36,364 nucleotides of DNA from Bacteroidales bacterium (GCA_017549605.1 JAFYUH010000163.1:1-36364); one strand, 5' to 3'. Shown: positions 18,408 through 26,411, numbered from the stretch's first letter. Numbers and translations are program-made. The notes: generated by a model from the letters alone, not told the origin.

Positions 18408-18460
18408 AGACGTGTCAACGTGTGTTAATTTTTAAGGTCACGTCGACGCGTCTCTACATT
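18408..18460. repeat. REP-like palindrome, family 2, copy C
   Basis: Arms AGACGTGTCAACGTG (18408-18422) and CACGTCGACGCGTCT (18439-18453) have two transition differences and flank the same T/A-rich centre as copies A and B. The right flank CTCTACATTA is conserved. A further partial left arm (AGACGTGCCA) lies at 18381-18390. Confidence 0.8.
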
Positions 18461-18483
18461 AACTCCAAACTTTTAAAAAAAAT

Positions 18484-18512
18484 CTGTTGTCTGTTGTCCG
18501 TTGTCTGTCGAC
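18484..18512 (+). repeat. TGTTGTC heptamer repeats upstream of lepA
   Basis: Four period-7 units (CTGTTGT/CTGTTGT/CCGTTGT/CTGTCGA) end 7 bp before the lepA -7 box. The 24 bp at 18489-18512 recur as reverse complement (23 of 24 identical) just after the lepA stop codon (20327-20350). A closely related copy precedes mutS2 (29999-30027). Confidence 0.85.
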
Positions 18513-18519
18513 TTTTTAT

Positions 18520-18527
18520 TATCTTTG
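18520..18527 (+). promoter_or_regulatory. -7 box TATCTTTG of lepA
   Basis: TATCTTTG ends 7 nt before the lepA ATG at 18535, so transcription should start at or within a few bases of the start codon. TTG triplets in the heptamer repeat lie 16 and 23 nt upstream. This box supports the internal ATG over the longer frame beginning at 18487. Confidence 0.65.
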
Positions 18528-18534
18528 CGCCAAT

Positions 18535-20322
18535 ATGGATAAGATTAGAAACTTTTGTATTATAGCTCATATCGACCACGGTAAGAGCACTTTAGCAGAT
18601 AGACTTTTAGAGAACACTAAAACTTTATCACAGAAAGAATTAGTAAACCAGGTTCTCGATGATATGGATTTGGAAAGAGAGCGCGGCATCACCATCAAGA
18701 GCCACGCCATCCAGATGAATTATGTGAAAGACGGTGTCAACTACACCTTAAACCTCATCGACACTCCCGGTCACGTCGACTTCTCTTACGAAGTGTCTCG
18801 TTCTATCGCAGCTTGCGAAGGCGCGTTGTTAGTCGTCGACGCCACACAGGGCATCCAGGCTCAGACCATCTCCAACCTTTATATGGCGATGGAACACGAC
18901 CTAGAAATCATCCCTGTCATCAACAAAATAGACATGGACAGCGCTAACCCAGAAATGGTGGAAGATCAAATCGTTGACCTCATCGGTTGCGAACGTTCCG
19001 AAATCTTACGCTGCAGCGCTCGTAACAACATAGGTATCGAAGAAATCCTCGAAGCTATCGTAAACAGAATCCCTGCTCCAAAGGGCGACCCTAACGCTCC
19101 ATTGCAGGCTCTCATCTTTGACTCTGTCTTCAACTCATACCGCGGCATCATCGCTTACTTCCGTATCTTCAACGGAACAATTCATAAAGATGACCTCGTA
19201 AAATTCTTCGCAACGAAGATGGAATACCAAGCCGACGAAATCGGCGTGCTTCAGTTGAAACAGGTTCCAAAAGACGAGCTCTCTGCAGGTAACGTAGGTT
19301 ATATCATCTCTGGCATCAAGACTTCTTCTGAAGTAAAGGTCGGTGATACCATCACACATGTAGAGGCACCTTGCGAAAAACCTATCGAAGGTTTCGAACA
19401 CGTCAAGCCAATGGTTTTCGCCGGTGTGTATCCTGTAAGCGCTGACGACTACGAAGAACTCCGTGCTTCATTGGAAAAGCTCCAGCTCAACGACGCTTCA
19501 TTGGTATGGGAACCTGAATCATCTATAGCTCTTGGCTTCGGTTTCCGTTGCGGTTTCTTGGGTCTCCTCCACATGGAAATCGTACAAGAACGCCTCGACC
19601 GCGAGTTCAACATGGACGTAATCACCACTGTGCCTAACGTTTCATTCAAGGCTTATCTCACCGACGGTGAAGTTGTCGACGTTCATAACCCTAGCGGTTT
19701 GCCAGAGGTAACGAAACTAGATCATATCGACGAGCCTTTTATCATTGCAGAAATCATCACCAAGAACGAATACGTCGGTTCTATCATGAAACTCTGTATC
19801 GACAAACGTGGTGTCTTGATGAATCAGACATACCTCACAACAGACCGTGTCGAGCTTAAGTTCCAGATGCCATTGAGCGAAATCGTATTCGACTTCTACG
19901 ATAAATTAAAATCTATATCAAAAGGTTACGCTTCTTTCGACTACCACATCGCTGGTTACCAACAAGCAAGTCTCGTCAAGTTAGACATCATGTTGAACGG
20001 AGAAGTTGTTGACGCCTTGTCAACCTTGATCCACCGCGACAACGCTTATGCTTTCGGTCGCAAGATGTGCGAAAAGTTGAAAGAGCTTATCCCACGCCAT
20101 CAGTTCGACGTTGCTATCCAGGCTTCTATCGGTGCTAAGATCATCGCGAGAGAGACAGTACGTCAGGTTCGTAAGGACGTTACTGCAAAATGTTATGGTG
20201 GTGACGTCAGCCGTAAACGCAAGCTCCTCGAAAAGCAGAAAGCCGGTAAGAAGAGAATGCGTCAGATCGGTAGCGTAGAAGTTCCACAATCAGCGTTCTT
20301 GGCTGTTTTGAAATTAGATTAA
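18535..20322 (+). CDS. lepA: Elongation factor 4 (LepA)
   Basis: A 595-residue translational GTPase (EF4) that acts on the ribosome and is linked to back-translocation and to 30S subunit maturation. G1 is AHIDHGKS, switch I is [10 protein letters not shown]3 is DTPGHVDFS and G4 is NKID. Then come EF-Tu-like domain 2, the LepA-specific [14 protein letters not shown] region, and the conserved C-terminal domain with [12 protein letters not shown] and [20 protein letters not shown]. The length is standard when started at 18535. The open frame begins 16 codons earlier, at 18487, but those codons cover the heptamer repeat and the -7 box. The mRNA may be leaderless. Confidence 0.96.
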   Translation: MDKIRNFCIIAHIDHGKSTLADRLLENTKTLSQKELVNQVLDDMDLERERGITIKSHAIQMNYVKDGVNYTLNLIDTPGHVDFSYEVSRSIAACEGALLVVDATQGIQAQTISNLYMAMEHDLEIIPVINKIDMDSANPEMVEDQIVDLIGCERSEILRCSARNNIGIEEILEAIVNRIPAPKGDPNAPLQALIFDSVFNSYRGIIAYFRIFNGTIHKDDLVKFFATKMEYQADEIGVLQLKQVPKDELSAGNVGYIISGIKTSSEVKVGDTITHVEAPCEKPIEGFEHVKPMVFAGVYPVSADDYEELRASLEKLQLNDASLVWEPESSIALGFGFRCGFLGLLHMEIVQERLDREFNMDVITTVPNVSFKAYLTDGEVVDVHNPSGLPEVTKLDHIDEPFIIAEIITKNEYVGSIMKLCIDKRGVLMNQTYLTTDRVELKFQMPLSEIVFDFYDKLKSISKGYASFDYHIAGYQQASLVKLDIMLNGEVVDALSTLIHRDNAYAFGRKMCEKLKELIPRHQFDVAIQASIGAKIIARETVRQVRKDVTAKCYGGDVSRKRKLLEKQKAGKKRMRQIGSVEVPQSAFLAVLKLD

Positions 20323-20326
20323 TTAA

Positions 20327-20485
20327 GTCAACAGACAACGGACAACAGACTTTGGGTATGCTTTTTTAAGTCACCGAGACACCGAGACGCCAAGACACCG
20401 AGTTGCTGAGTTGCTGAGTTGCTGAGTTGCTGAGTCTATAAGTCAGAGTTCAGAGTTCAGGGTTCATGGTTCAGAATTCAGAGTA
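20327..20485. repeat. Compound short-repeat region after lepA
   Basis: In order: a reverse-complement copy of the lepA-upstream heptamer repeat (20327-20350); AGTCACCG-type octamers (20369-20400); four AGTTGCTG octamers (20401-20432); and GTTCAGA heptamers (20446-20485). The 29 bp at 20425-20453 recur at 24710-24738 with one mismatch. It runs up to the terminator of the next gene. Confidence 0.85.
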
Positions 20486-20517
20486 TAAAAAAAGAGCTGC
20501 CTTTTTACAGCAGCTCT
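20484..20517 (-). terminator. Intrinsic terminator of the nuclease-like gene
   Basis: An 8-bp stem AGAGCTGC/GCAGCTCT (20493-20500/20510-20517) has a 9-nt loop, and the A-rich stretch before it gives the minus strand a T tract. Heptamers based on CCTTTAG lie between it and the stop codon at 20549. Confidence 0.8.
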
Positions 20518-20548
20518 CAAACCTTTAGCCCTTTGACCTAAAAGTTCA

Positions 20549-21778
20549 TCACATAGATTTCTTTCTTTTCTCTATTGAGCGCAAGAACTTCTTATGCATA
20601 AGAACCTTATTGTAATCTTCTTTTGCATGATCAGCCAATGACGCAACAAAATCACAGAAAAGGAAATCTTCTTTATATGGTGACAATTGAACCTTTTCCT
20701 TTAAGAATTCATACAAGTCTTTATATGATATACGAATCCAAGGTTCTTTCACGTCAATATCATTGTGATTTGGAGTCAACAAGACAAAAACATATTGTTT
20801 GCCATAGAATGGATTTTTCTCTTTCGCATCCCCCTTGCCAACATATTCTAAAGAAATTGTCTCTTCATATACATCAAGTTGCGTCTTATCTTCTTTTACG
20901 CCATTAAGTCCTGACAAGACCTTATTTTCAACAACTATCACAGTTTCTCCGCAATCAATGAGAATATCAATGTTATACCATTCACGACGAACTATAGGAG
21001 CAAACTTTTCAGGGAATGATATTTTACATCCTTTAGATTTACAAAATTCCTTTAACAACTCTGGATATTCATCAATATAATATTTGATTGCATTGGAATA
21101 AGACAACTCACGAGTTTGAATACCATAGATATCAACAGCAGTAACAACATTGGCATTGCTTGTAACCTTATTGTTATTTGGGTCTCTTAATATCCATTGG
21201 GCATCTTGGCTATTAGTACATAATTGAGGAATTATTTTCAAAAAAGCTTGATAATCTTCGCTACCTTCAAGGATATATTCACGTAACTGTTGAGATGGTT
21301 TCTTTTTTATTGTCACATCTGGATTTACAATATTGCACTTTTCTCCATGCTTGATATAAACAGGAGCTTTAGGTATAAATATTTTTTCAGCTTTGAATGT
21401 AACGCAATTATCCTGTTGCATTTTATTACCAGAGAAAATATCATAAACAGATAAGCCGCCATACATAGGACATGCCGACGAATTCTTAAAGACGTCATCT
21501 TCATTTATCTTCTCAAGACCAGTTGCTATGCTGATTATCTCCAAAGTGTCTTTTTGATTTGCAGGACGACGCACCTGTATTACGTATGAGTTTGCTATAT
21601 CAATATAAACATTATCATATTTGCCACTGAACTTTCCATCTCTGCAAAGATAGATGTAATTATCACCATTATCATCGGCAAACAAGTTGATTATCTCATG
21701 ACCGATATTATCGTTAAGATAATCTCCAGTAAACATATGGTTTAATATTATAGCTTTTTTCATTGGCATATTTTTCAT
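20549..21778 (-). CDS. PD-(D/E)XK nuclease-family protein, novel N-terminus
   Basis: A 409-residue protein in two parts. The C-terminal part (about 190-400) fits the stand-alone PD-(D/E)XK family (PDDEXK_4-like): Glu266, then DILID starting at Asp271, then IVVENK with Glu284 and Lys286, then TQLDVY. This set of acidic residues and lysine is the metal-binding core of restriction-like nucleases. The N-terminal part (about 6-150), with NIGHEIINLFADDNGDNYIY and EIISIATGLEKIN, is not a domain I can name. There is no signal peptide or membrane segment. Alternative starts are Met4 and Met6. It lies 36 bp after a FISUMP lipoprotein gene on the same strand and could share its transcript. Base composition is AT-rich compared with lepA and gapA. 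A DNA-cleaving or defence role is possible but not shown. Confidence 0.72.
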   Translation of the reverse strand: MKNMPMKKAIILNHMFTGDYLNDNIGHEIINLFADDNGDNYIYLCRDGKFSGKYDNVYIDIANSYVIQVRRPANQKDTLEIISIATGLEKINEDDVFKNSSACPMYGGLSVYDIFSGNKMQQDNCVTFKAEKIFIPKAPVYIKHGEKCNIVNPDVTIKKKPSQQLREYILEGSEDYQAFLKIIPQLCTNSQDAQWILRDPNNNKVTSNANVVTAVDIYGIQTRELSYSNAIKYYIDEYPELLKEFCKSKGCKISFPEKFAPIVRREWYNIDILIDCGETVIVVENKVLSGLNGVKEDKTQLDVYEETISLEYVGKGDAKEKNPFYGKQYVFVLLTPNHNDIDVKEPWIRISYKDLYEFLKEKVQLSPYKEDFLFCDFVASLADHAKEDYNKVLMHKKFLRSIEKRKKSM

Positions 21779-21814
21779 AATAAATATTTTAAATTATAAT
21801 TTATTATAATTGTC

Positions 21815-24091
21815 TTAATCTATAACTGGACGAATGGATTGACCAATATAACGGCGGTCGGAACCTAAACCTTTTTTGCTACTAGAAAACCAGATACGAC
21901 ACGCAAAATAGTCGTCAGCTTTAGGCGAATCACACCAATAGTAACCAGTACTATCCTTATAATAGTTTGATGAATTTTGCATCATACCCGCTGCAGGAAG
22001 GAATATACTATTACCATTCGGTCCTATAACCTTATTACCATAAATACCATTTTGTGTTGTCCACTCCCAAGTACATCTGTTTATCAATTCTTCTAGTTCT
22101 CCGTATTTAGGCATTCTCCAGCCACCTTTCCAGTTAACTGTAGCTGCATCATACTCAGTACCTCCAATCAAGCCCATTTCTTTATCATATGTTTGGCAAT
22201 TTGCATCAATGTATTCATCATTTGTTTCAACTTCTCCCCATGCAAAATAATCTCCGTATTCTTCTGGAGAATTGGCTCCAACGTTGCAGGTAGCCCATTT
22301 AACACTTAAACCAAGGTCAACGTATTCGTGGCCGTTAATTGTATTGGTTTGTGCCAATGTTGTGAAGCTTATAGTTTCTCCATAACTTGTACCAGCAGCA
22401 TTGGTAGCATATGCTCTTACGTAATATATTGTATTTGGTTCTAAATTGCTGAGATTTGAAGTAAAATTACCAACACTAGAACCGTCTGTTGTTTTATTGT
22501 CTTCCACTGTTGGATTTTGGTTTGTACTCCAACAAACGCCTTTCGCTGTTACTGTAGAACCATTGTCTGTTGTAACATTACCACCACATACTGCACTGCT
22601 TGATGTTATTTCTTTAACTTCAGATGTCTCTACAAACGCATATTGCGCAGATAGTCCTGTAAAGTTGCCACCTGATACCGGGCGAATTGTAAGACCATAA
22701 CAACGTCCATAACGGGCAAAGCTAAATTCTCCTATATCATTTATATCCAACTGTCTTGCCAATTCAGAATTAGTAGGAGTAGAGCTCCAAAAGTGTCCCA
22801 TCCAACCTTCTCTAGTCAACAACTCTTCACTAATAAAACCTGTAAGTGGAAGAAAAATATAGTTGCCATTTTTGTTGCTTGTCAATTTCCATCCATCTAC
22901 ACCATTTATAGATGTCAATTCTACATCGCAATAACACATCAATTCAAATTGCTCATCAGTAGTCGGCATTCTCCAGCCATCTCCCCAATTGGCAGTAGCT
23001 GCATCAAATTGAGCGTTGCCTGAGATGTCGTTCATCTGTCTACCGTATGTCACGCTGTTTTCTTCTGTATATTCAGATTTTGTCTCGGTCTCTCCCCAAG
23101 CATAATAATTTCCGTATGCTTCCGGTGCGTTTGCTCCTACATTGCATGTTGCCCACAACAAGCCGCTTGGCAATCCTAAGTCAACGTATTCATGGCCATT
23201 AATTGTATTGGTTTCTTCTTCATAGTCTTCCCATGCAAGTGGATAATATTCCATGTCAGATACATGTTTGTAATAAATCTTATTAGCTTCCACTCCGCCT
23301 TCAAAAGTAACCATCTTGCTTGTGTTGCTCTTTAAGTCAACATTAGCTGTAGAATTTGGGAATAATACAACGTATGAGGCTGTTGTGCCTTCTGTAACAT
23401 TTATATTTGCAGAAGCATCTTCTGTAACTGCAAATTCAAATGCTCCATTGTTGTATTGAAGTGCGTATTCTGTTCCAACAATAGCATTGCCTTTCAAATT
23501 TGTTATGCCTTCTAAATCTAAGTGTGCAATGGCAATCTTGTTTTTCAATGTGCCGTTCAACGACAAGACAACTTCTTCGCCTTCTGTCTCTGCTGTCACT
23601 GTTGTCATTGCAATATGGTGGTAGCCTAAATCATCCAAATCTCCGCTTTGGTTTGCAATGCTGCCGCTGATGCTTTTTATTACTTCATCCTCTATTTCTT
23701 CTGTAATGTATGAATTACCAGATTCTTTTGAGTTACCTAAATACCATACTTCGTATTCGCCTGCTGTAAGAAGTCCTGCTTCTACTTCGCCTTCGAAAAG
23801 CAAGATATTGGATTCAACAGTTGTGAAAGCTGTCAGCTCTACAATCTGAGGATTTGTCTCGTTTGGTATTGCGAGATAGATTCTCTCTGTGCCTGCGCTC
23901 CATTTTATTGAGCCGTCGGTCATAAGGTTGTCAAATTCTGACCTTGTGTTTTTATTCATTGGTATCACACAGCTGACTTTTACCTTTGAGCCGTTTGGTG
24001 TGTCGCCTTCATTGCCTTTGTCTGGCTTGCATTGAGTTAATGTCAACACCATCATCAATGCCATCATTATTGCTGTAAACTTTTTCATCAT
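21815..24091 (-). CDS. FISUMP-domain lipoprotein with fimbrillin-like N-terminus
   Basis: A 758-residue predicted lipoprotein with lipobox LTLTQC at Cys21. Residues about 35-285 resemble a fimbrillin-like (Mfa/FimA-type) domain, including IKWSAGTERIYLAIP. A FISUMP domain follows at about 297-473 (HEYVDLGLPSGLLWATCNVG, then WRMPTTDEQ, FLPLTGF and FWSSTP). A fibronectin III-like domain lies at about 485-575 (YYVRAYATNAAGTSYGE), and a second FISUMP domain at about 583-758 ends SIRPVID. It is probably exposed at the cell surface; ligand and function are unknown. The start ATG overlaps the stop of the small gene before it (ATGA), so the two are translationally coupled. Two single-domain paralogs lie upstream on the same strand. 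Confidence 0.85.
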   Translation of the reverse strand: MMKKFTAIMMALMMVLTLTQCKPDKGNEGDTPNGSKVKVSCVIPMNKNTRSEFDNLMTDGSIKWSAGTERIYLAIPNETNPQIVELTAFTTVESNILLFEGEVEAGLLTAGEYEVWYLGNSKESGNSYITEEIEDEVIKSISGSIANQSGDLDDLGYHHIAMTTVTAETEGEEVVLSLNGTLKNKIAIAHLDLEGITNLKGNAIVGTEYALQYNNGAFEFAVTEDASANINVTEGTTASYVVLFPNSTANVDLKSNTSKMVTFEGGVEANKIYYKHVSDMEYYPLAWEDYEEETNTINGHEYVDLGLPSGLLWATCNVGANAPEAYGNYYAWGETETKSEYTEENSVTYGRQMNDISGNAQFDAATANWGDGWRMPTTDEQFELMCYCDVELTSINGVDGWKLTSNKNGNYIFLPLTGFISEELLTREGWMGHFWSSTPTNSELARQLDINDIGEFSFARYGRCYGLTIRPVSGGNFTGLSAQYAFVETSEVKEITSSSAVCGGNVTTDNGSTVTAKGVCWSTNQNPTVEDNKTTDGSSVGNFTSNLSNLEPNTIYYVRAYATNAAGTSYGETISFTTLAQTNTINGHEYVDLGLSVKWATCNVGANSPEEYGDYFAWGEVETNDEYIDANCQTYDKEMGLIGGTEYDAATVNWKGGWRMPKYGELEELINRCTWEWTTQNGIYGNKVIGPNGNSIFLPAAGMMQNSSNYYKDSTGYYWCDSPKADDYFACRIWFSSSKKGLGSDRRYIGQSIRPVID

Positions 24092-24411
24092 TCGTTTTCC
24101 TTTCTTCTTTTATTCATTAAATAAATTAAACCTGTGGCTGTCATGAGTAACAAGCCGTTTCCTACTGGAGCGTCACCTCCTGTGAAGTCTTCAAAGCCGA
24201 AGCCGCCTTGTTGGGTGTCGAAGCTTCCGAAGTTGAAGCCTTGCCCGAACTGTCCCGAGAATCCTTCGATGCCCATGCCTGCGCCTACGGACTCAGACGA
24301 ACGAAGCTCTTTCGTGTTTGAAAAGTAAGCATCGGTCTGCGCCTGCAAGCTGCCTGTCACGAACGCCAGAAAGCCCAGCATAAAGCTCAATACAAAAAAT
24401 TTTCTTTTCAT
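24088..24411 (-). CDS. Small secreted protein with C-terminal sorting tail
   Basis: A 107-residue protein with an N-terminal signal peptide (about 1-24, LGFLAFVTGSLQAQ). The middle is Gly/Phe/Gln-rich (GFSGQFGQGFNFGSFDTQQG). The C-terminal tail is DAPVGNG, then a hydrophobic stretch LLLMTATGLIYLM, then basic NKRRKENE. That three-part tail resembles the PID-CTERM or DAPLGSG-type sorting signals of Bacteroidetes surface proteins, though a simple membrane anchor is possible. Its stop codon overlaps the start of the large FISUMP lipoprotein by 4 bp, which implies coordinated production. No known enzyme or structural family was recognised. Confidence 0.75.
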   Translation of the reverse strand: MKRKFFVLSFMLGFLAFVTGSLQAQTDAYFSNTKELRSSESVGAGMGIEGFSGQFGQGFNFGSFDTQQGGFGFEDFTGGDAPVGNGLLLMTATGLIYLMNKRRKENE

Positions 24412-24887
24412 TTTTAATTAAATATTATTTGAATTTAGGTTATGACAATATGATATCGCAAAGCATGAAACCACACTTTGTGAAAATTCGTTAAATAAGA
24501 TTCTTGTAAATTATATTCAGGGATTATCTCAAATCGCCAACGGGGGGGTAATTGCAATGTATGTCAAAGACTTAGCTTTTAAAGCCATCTTAAAAGTCTT
24601 TTCTTCTATTTGTAAATTATACTTTGACATCAATGCTTGGTTTTGTGGCGCGAAGATAATACTTTTTAATGCATAATTCACAATGCATAATGCATAATTA
24701 TTTTTTAAAAGTTGCTAAGTCTATAAGTCAGAGTTCAGGGTCAGAGTTCAGAGTTCCTAAAAGAAAAGACGCATCAACGATGAAGTGACCCCAAAAGTTT
24801 TTTGTCCAAACTTTTGGGGTCACTTCAATTCTACGAATTATGACACGTCTCTACATTATTCAATTCCTAACTCCTAATTGGAAAAAT
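24412..24887. other. 476-bp intergenic region, repeats, no gene
   Basis: No credible ORF was found. Near the small-protein side is a run of seven G (24542-24548). ATGTCAAAG (24561-24569) is the exact complement of CTTTGACAT (24622-24630). AATGCATAAT-type repeats lie at 24668-24700. A 29-bp stretch at 24710-24738 is shared with 20425-20453, and GTTCAGA heptamers follow to 24757. Then comes an interrupted family-2 REP palindrome (arms at 24769-24778 and 24841-24850) with a 47-bp perfect palindrome inside it, and finally TTCCTAA heptamers up to 24880. Confidence 0.75.
24781..24827. mobile_element. Perfect 20-bp inverted repeat, IS-end-like relic or MITE
   Basis: TGAAGTGACCCCAAAAGTTT (24781-24800) and its exact reverse complement (24808-24827) are separated by TTTGTCC. 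The ends TG...CA and the CCCCAAAAGTTT plus GGAC pattern resemble termini of IS3-family (IS150-group) elements, as if both ends were joined without the transposase. It sits between the arms of a family-2 REP palindrome. There is no T tract, so a terminator is unlikely. Confidence 0.55.
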
Positions 24888-25526
24888 CTATTCCATGACT
24901 GGGCGTATACTTTTACCGCTATTACGGCCATCGCTACACATATTGCGAGCACCACTAGTAAAGCGAATGCTGTATGAGTTGTCATAGGAGAAGTCTGGTG
25001 TAGAACTCCAATAGTGACCGAGTTTTCCATCGTTACTGAGTGACGACATGCCACGGTTGCCTGCTGCTGGAAGGAAGATAGTGCCGCCATTAGGACCTAC
25101 AATAGTATATCCATTAACGCCACTACTTGTAGTCCAGATCCAAGTACATTCTTTTCTTAATTCATTCAACTCATCATATGTAGGCATTCTCCAGTCTCCG
25201 CCCCAGTTGGATGTAGCTGCATCGTATTCCTCAGTAAGATTGCCTTTATCATCAATATATCCTTGTGATTGTAACTGTGAATAACTAAGTTCGAAAGTTG
25301 GACAGTTTTCTTCACTGTATGATTCTTTTGTTGTTGTCTCGCCCCATGCGAAATAATGTCCGTAATCGTCTGAAGAACTTGCTCCTAAATTACAGGTAGC
25401 CCATTTTACACTTAATCCCAAGTCAACATATTCGTGACCATGATGTTTTCCGTCAACACCTTCTGGCTTACATGACACCATCAGCATACCGCATACGAGT
25501 GTCATTATCAAGTAAATTTTCTTCAT
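24888..25526 (-). CDS. FISUMP-domain lipoprotein (paralog 1)
   Basis: A 212-residue predicted lipoprotein with lipobox LMVSC (Cys19). Almost the whole mature protein is one FISUMP domain: HEYVDLGLSVKWATCNLG, FAWGETTTK, WRMPTYDELNEL, GPNGGTIFLPAAGNR, HYWSSTP and a C-terminal SIRPVME. It is probably anchored in the outer membrane; function is unknown. It lies 63 bp downstream of a close paralog (202 residues) and shares its opening MKKIYLIM and most motifs, so the two are probably a tandem duplication transcribed together. Confidence 0.85.
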   Translation of the reverse strand: MKKIYLIMTLVCGMLMVSCKPEGVDGKHHGHEYVDLGLSVKWATCNLGASSSDDYGHYFAWGETTTKESYSEENCPTFELSYSQLQSQGYIDDKGNLTEEYDAATSNWGGDWRMPTYDELNELRKECTWIWTTSSGVNGYTIVGPNGGTIFLPAAGNRGMSSLSNDGKLGHYWSSTPDFSYDNSYSIRFTSGARNMCSDGRNSGKSIRPVME

Positions 25527-25589
25527 AATTGCAAATATTTATTTAATGTTAAATTAATGACGTTTCAAATATGATATCCCTACTTGCAT

Positions 25590-26198
25590 TTATTTTACTA
25601 CCGGTCTTACCGACTGACCATTGTCGCGAAGGTTATAGCTCTTGTAGTGAACGCCACTAACGAAGTAGAGGTAACATGCGTCGTAGTCGTCATACTCGCC
25701 ATGCGTAGAACTCCAATAGTTACCGCCGAATCCTGCGTTACTGAGCGATACACCGTTACGGTTGCCAGCAGCTGGAAGGAAAATGCTGTTGCCATTAGGA
25801 CCTGTGACTTTATAACCTTTAACACCTTCTTTTAGTTCCCATGTCCACACACATTCATTTAGCAATTCACCCATCTCTTCTTCAGTTGGCATTCTCCAGT
25901 CTCCGCCCCACTTGGCTTTAGCCACGTCGTATTGTGCGTTGCCAGATATATTGCTGATTGGTTTGCAGTAGGTTTTACAGTTACATTCTTCATATCTCGT
26001 TTTAGTGCTTGTCTCTCCCCATGCGAAATAGTCTCCGTATTCTTCTGGAGAGTTTGCTCCTACATTACATGTAGCCCACTTAACACTTAATCCCAAATCA
26101 ACATATTCATGTCCTTGGTGTTCTCCAACACCACCATCTGGCTTAAATGACATCATCATCATACAGACAAATGCCATAATCAGATAAATTTTCTTCAT
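25590..26198 (-). CDS. FISUMP-domain protein (paralog 2), lipobox Cys lost
   Basis: A 202-residue paralog of the next gene downstream with the same single FISUMP domain (HEYVDLGLSVKWATCNVG, FAWGETSTK, WRMPTEEEMGEL, GPNGNSIFLPAAGNR, NYWSST, ending QSVRPVVK). The N-terminal hydrophobic stretch MKKIYLIMAFVCMMMMSFK is present, but the lipobox cysteine is Phe18 (codon TTT) where the paralog has Cys (TGT), a single-base change. It should therefore not be lipidated in the usual way. It may stay anchored by the uncleaved segment or be released. The only other cysteine in that stretch (residue 12) lacks a lipobox context. Confidence 0.85.
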   Translation of the reverse strand: MKKIYLIMAFVCMMMMSFKPDGGVGEHQGHEYVDLGLSVKWATCNVGANSPEEYGDYFAWGETSTKTRYEECNCKTYCKPISNISGNAQYDVAKAKWGGDWRMPTEEEMGELLNECVWTWELKEGVKGYKVTGPNGNSIFLPAAGNRNGVSLSNAGFGGNYWSSTHGEYDDYDACYLYFVSGVHYKSYNLRDNGQSVRPVVK

Positions 26199-26326
26199 AA
26201 TTACAGATTTTAACTTATTAATCTTAAATCAAATATTTTTACAAATATGAGAAATTTATCAATATAAAATCAGATATATCATTTTTTTTGCTCATATTTT
26301 GATATTTTGTTCTAAAATTATTATTG

Positions 26327-26334
26327 CAAAACTA
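26327..26334 (-). promoter_or_regulatory. Possible -7 box of the FISUMP paralog pair
   Basis: The minus strand reads TAGTTTTG, about 128 bp upstream of the ATG at 26198. No -33 match is evident and the leader would be long, so this is a weak call. Confidence 0.3.
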
Positions 26335-26357
26335 TGAATGAATGAATAAATAACGAC

Positions 26358-26394
26358 AAAAGGCTAATGGTTAATTTTTTTCCATTAGCCTTTT
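26358..26394 (-). terminator. Stem-loop downstream of the beta-mannosidase gene
   Basis: A perfect 13-bp stem AAAAGGCTAATGG/CCATTAGCCTTTT (26358-26370/26382-26394) has an 11-nt loop containing seven T. It lies 17 bp after the minus-strand stop codon. The minus-strand U tract is short (CCTTTTG), so termination may be weak. The right arm continues as period-7 units (CCTTTTG/CCCTTAG/ACCTTAG) into the stop codon. Confidence 0.6.
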
Positions 26395-26411
26395 GCCCTT
26401 AGACCTTAGTC

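Noticed and set aside
18487-18534. N-terminal extension of LepA
   Set aside because: It translates the TGTTGTC heptamers and the promoter; the conserved protein starts at MDKIRNFC.
24088-26198. FISUMP genes as parts of a mobile cassette
   Set aside because: No integrase, transposase or attachment-site pair is visible. Repeats around them are of the kind found across the whole window.
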